From the NCBI GenBank assembly GCA_019242435.1, contig JAFAVN010000415.1, forward strand, positions 1-7,237: a stretch of 7,237 bases of DNA, read 5' to 3'. This DNA comes from Verrucomicrobiota bacterium (GTDB taxonomy: Bacteria; Verrucomicrobiota; Verrucomicrobiia; Chthoniobacterales; JAFAMB01). Position numbers and translations under genes: made by a program. Every line of letters starts with the position of its first letter. Positions within the stretch are counted from its first letter, which is position 1. Positions 6,415 to 7,237 of this stretch are shown here, piece after piece. The notes under the pieces were generated by a model. That model saw nothing but the letters and a program-made list of their open reading frames with translations. It made no database searches and was not told where the DNA came from.

Positions 6415-6582
6415 CAGATCGGATTTGAAACCCTGAAAAAGCCAGGTGTAAGAATAAAAGTAAGAATAGCCCTCTGCTAGCGGCTTCCGGACAACGGGAT
6501 GTAAGGAGCCGCACAACTCCAAGACCTGCTCAAGGAGCGATTGCCACTGTTCACGCGTTAGCGCTTCGTCCTGGTCCTTCAC
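6406..6582 (-). CDS. Possible 58-residue hypothetical protein
   Basis: A - strand frame runs from GTG (6582) to TGA (6408-6406). The first half is protein-like: DEALTREQWQSLLEQVLELC reads as an amphipathic helix. The end is less convincing, with YSYFYSYTW encoded by a 12-nt direct repeat. No clear ribosome-binding site is present, no family is recognised, and its end overlaps the stem-loop beside the tRNA. The frame is open farther upstream, to a TGA inside the 3' end of the next ORF, but without a better start. It could be the remnant of a longer gene or chance. The rest of the 257-nt stretch 6394-6650 shows no other gene. Confidence 0.2.
   Translation of the reverse strand: MKDQDEALTREQWQSLLEQVLELCGSLHPVVRKPLAEGYSYFYSYTWLFQGFKSDLSS
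6448..6468. repeat. Direct repeat GTAAGAATA x2
   Basis: GTAAGAATA is present at 6448-6456 and 6460-6468, separated by AAA, a 12-bp period. It lies in the AT-rich stretch downstream of the tRNA. No function can be read from it. Confidence 0.4.
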
Positions 6583-6650
6583 TGGATGGAATGTATTACA
6601 ATTTTTCCCACTTCGCTCTCTCCCTCGAGCGGTTAGGAAAAGCTCGCCGT

Positions 6651-6938
6651 TTACAGCCGCGTAAGCGCGTCACGAATTGCGTCTCGGTGTTCGTCGAGTG
6701 CGTCTTCGAACGACGGGACCATCCGCTTCGCGGCTTTGGGAGGAGTTGCTAGATGATAGCGCGCCCCGAGCAGGGCGCCCTCGCGTTGCAGTCTCCGTAA
6801 AGCCAAGTGGACCTCGCGCCGCTCGAAGACGGTCCCGCGGTGGCCGCCGGGGTGAGCCGGGGTGAGCCAGCCCGCCCCCAAAAGCGAGCGCGTCAAGCGC
6901 CTACCAATAACGTTGTAGAGCTCGTCGAGCTGGATCAC
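6651..6938 (-). CDS. Small helix-turn-helix-like protein, hypothetical
   Basis: The frame encodes 95 residues from GTG at 6938 and ends TAA at 6653-6651. Residues 1-50 look like a small DNA-binding domain: helix LDELYNVIG, helix RRLTRSLLGAGWL, a Pro/Gly-rich turn, then VFERREVHLALRRLQREG, a layout reminiscent of MerR/excisionase-type winged folds. The remainder is charged and helical (FEDALDEHRDAIRDALTRL). Third positions are mostly G/C, which supports this strand over the overlapping + strand frames. The frame continues open to another GTG at 7061, but the added 41 residues are Arg-rich and unlike a domain, so the shorter start is preferred; neither has a good ribosome-binding site. It is more GC-rich than its neighbours, suggesting an accessory or acquired gene. 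No named family is claimed. Confidence 0.45.
   Translation of the reverse strand: MIQLDELYNVIGRRLTRSLLGAGWLTPAHPGGHRGTVFERREVHLALRRLQREGALLGARYHLATPPKAAKRMVPSFEDALDEHRDAIRDALTRL
6847..6866. repeat. 10-bp tandem duplication, CCGGGGTGAG x2
   Basis: The unit occupies 6847-6856 and 6857-6866, within the HTH-like ORF, where it encodes the Pro/His/Gly turn after GWL. Since 10 bp is not a multiple of three, loss or gain of a copy would shift the frame. The two-copy state keeps both protein-like halves in the same frame. Confidence 0.55.
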
Positions 6939-7116
6939 TCTAGCTCGAAACCTTACGCTGCGTGTGCGCTGGCGTCGAGCGACCCAATGGTGGATCGGCA
7001 ATTGGTGGGCGCGGGAATCACGTCCTTTGGATGTCCAGGAGTTCGGACCTGGCAAAAACACGGCTTCTCACCAGAACCCAATTGATTGCGCTGGGCTCAG
7101 TAGAGTAAAAAAACTC

Positions 7117-7237
7117 ATGGCTAGTCAGCGTAAACCCAGCATCGTCTTCGTTCACGGACTATGGGCCGACGGCTCATGCTTCGCCAAGTTAATCCCGACA
7201 CTTCAAAAAGAAGGCTTCGAGGTAATCGCATCCCAGC
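7117..7237 (+). CDS. Alpha/beta hydrolase, N-terminal part
   Basis: ATG at 7117 opens a frame that runs off the window after 40 codons. After a short polar N-terminus come a hydrophobic strand and the oxyanion-hole HG motif (SIVFVHGLWADGSCF), then a helix (AKLIPTLQKEGF) and the next strand (EVIASQ). This is the usual start of alpha/beta hydrolase-fold esterases or related enzymes that open with 'VFVHG.WADGS'. The nucleophile elbow and the rest of the triad lie beyond the window, so activity and substrate cannot be stated. No strong ribosome-binding site is seen; the sequence before ATG is A-rich. Confidence 0.85.
   Translation, partial: MASQRKPSIVFVHGLWADGSCFAKLIPTLQKEGFEVIASQ

Noticed and set aside
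6939..7061. N-terminal extension of the HTH-like protein to GTG 7061
   Set aside because: The added residues are Arg-rich and unstructured and have no better ribosome-binding site than the internal GTG.
6677..7085. + strand ORFs opposite the HTH-like gene (6677-6865, 6807-7085)
   Set aside because: Products are Arg/Gly/Ala-rich with no domain pattern, while the - strand frame gives a plausible fold and stronger third-position bias.
1..7237. CRISPR array, transposase, toxin-antitoxin or defence genes
   Set aside because: No regularly spaced long repeats, transposase motifs or paired small toxin-like genes are visible on either strand.

Overview
The window comes from a Gram-negative bacterium of moderate GC content. 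Family-level resemblances of the SmpB tail, the Xer recombinase and the lipid A/heptosyltransferase protein suggest a soil-type Verrucomicrobium or a relative. That placement is inference from recalled similarity, not a search result. The lipid A acyltransferase and heptosyltransferase domains do show an outer membrane with a heptose-containing lipopolysaccharide (LPS) core.

Layout, left to right. Positions 1-128 hold the end of smpB (trans-translation) on the + strand. It converges on three collinear genes on the - strand. In transcription order these are: a 637-residue protein at 6111-4198 that joins an LpxL/HtrB-type lipid A acyltransferase to a WaaF-type heptosyltransferase; a XerD-type tyrosine recombinase at 3924-3022; and a 12-TM MMPL/RND-type exporter at 2875-305. 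The gaps between them (273 and 145 nt) carry hairpins and short repeats, so a single tight operon is not obvious. A stem-loop with a T-run near 143-163 may end the exporter transcript. Beyond a structured divergent intergenic region at 6112-6319 lies an intact + strand tRNA-Gly(UCC) with encoded CCA (6320-6393). Past the tRNA the sequence looks more accessory: a doubtful 58-codon reading frame, a GC-rich ORF for a probable small helix-turn-helix DNA-binding protein (6938-6651, -), and the first 40 codons of an alpha/beta hydrolase (7117 onward, +).

Functionally, the acyltransferase-heptosyltransferase fusion would act on Kdo-lipid A at the cytoplasmic face of the inner membrane, adding a secondary acyl chain and a core heptose. 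The MMPL protein is a plausible exporter of lipids or other hydrophobic compounds, so two of the three - strand genes concern the envelope. XerD would serve chromosome-dimer resolution. No CRISPR array, complete insertion sequence or defence system is visible.

The most unusual items are the two-enzyme fusion, an 87-bp imperfect inverted repeat upstream of it whose mismatches pair better as - strand RNA, and a degenerate 7-bp-period array running across the fusion gene's stop codon.
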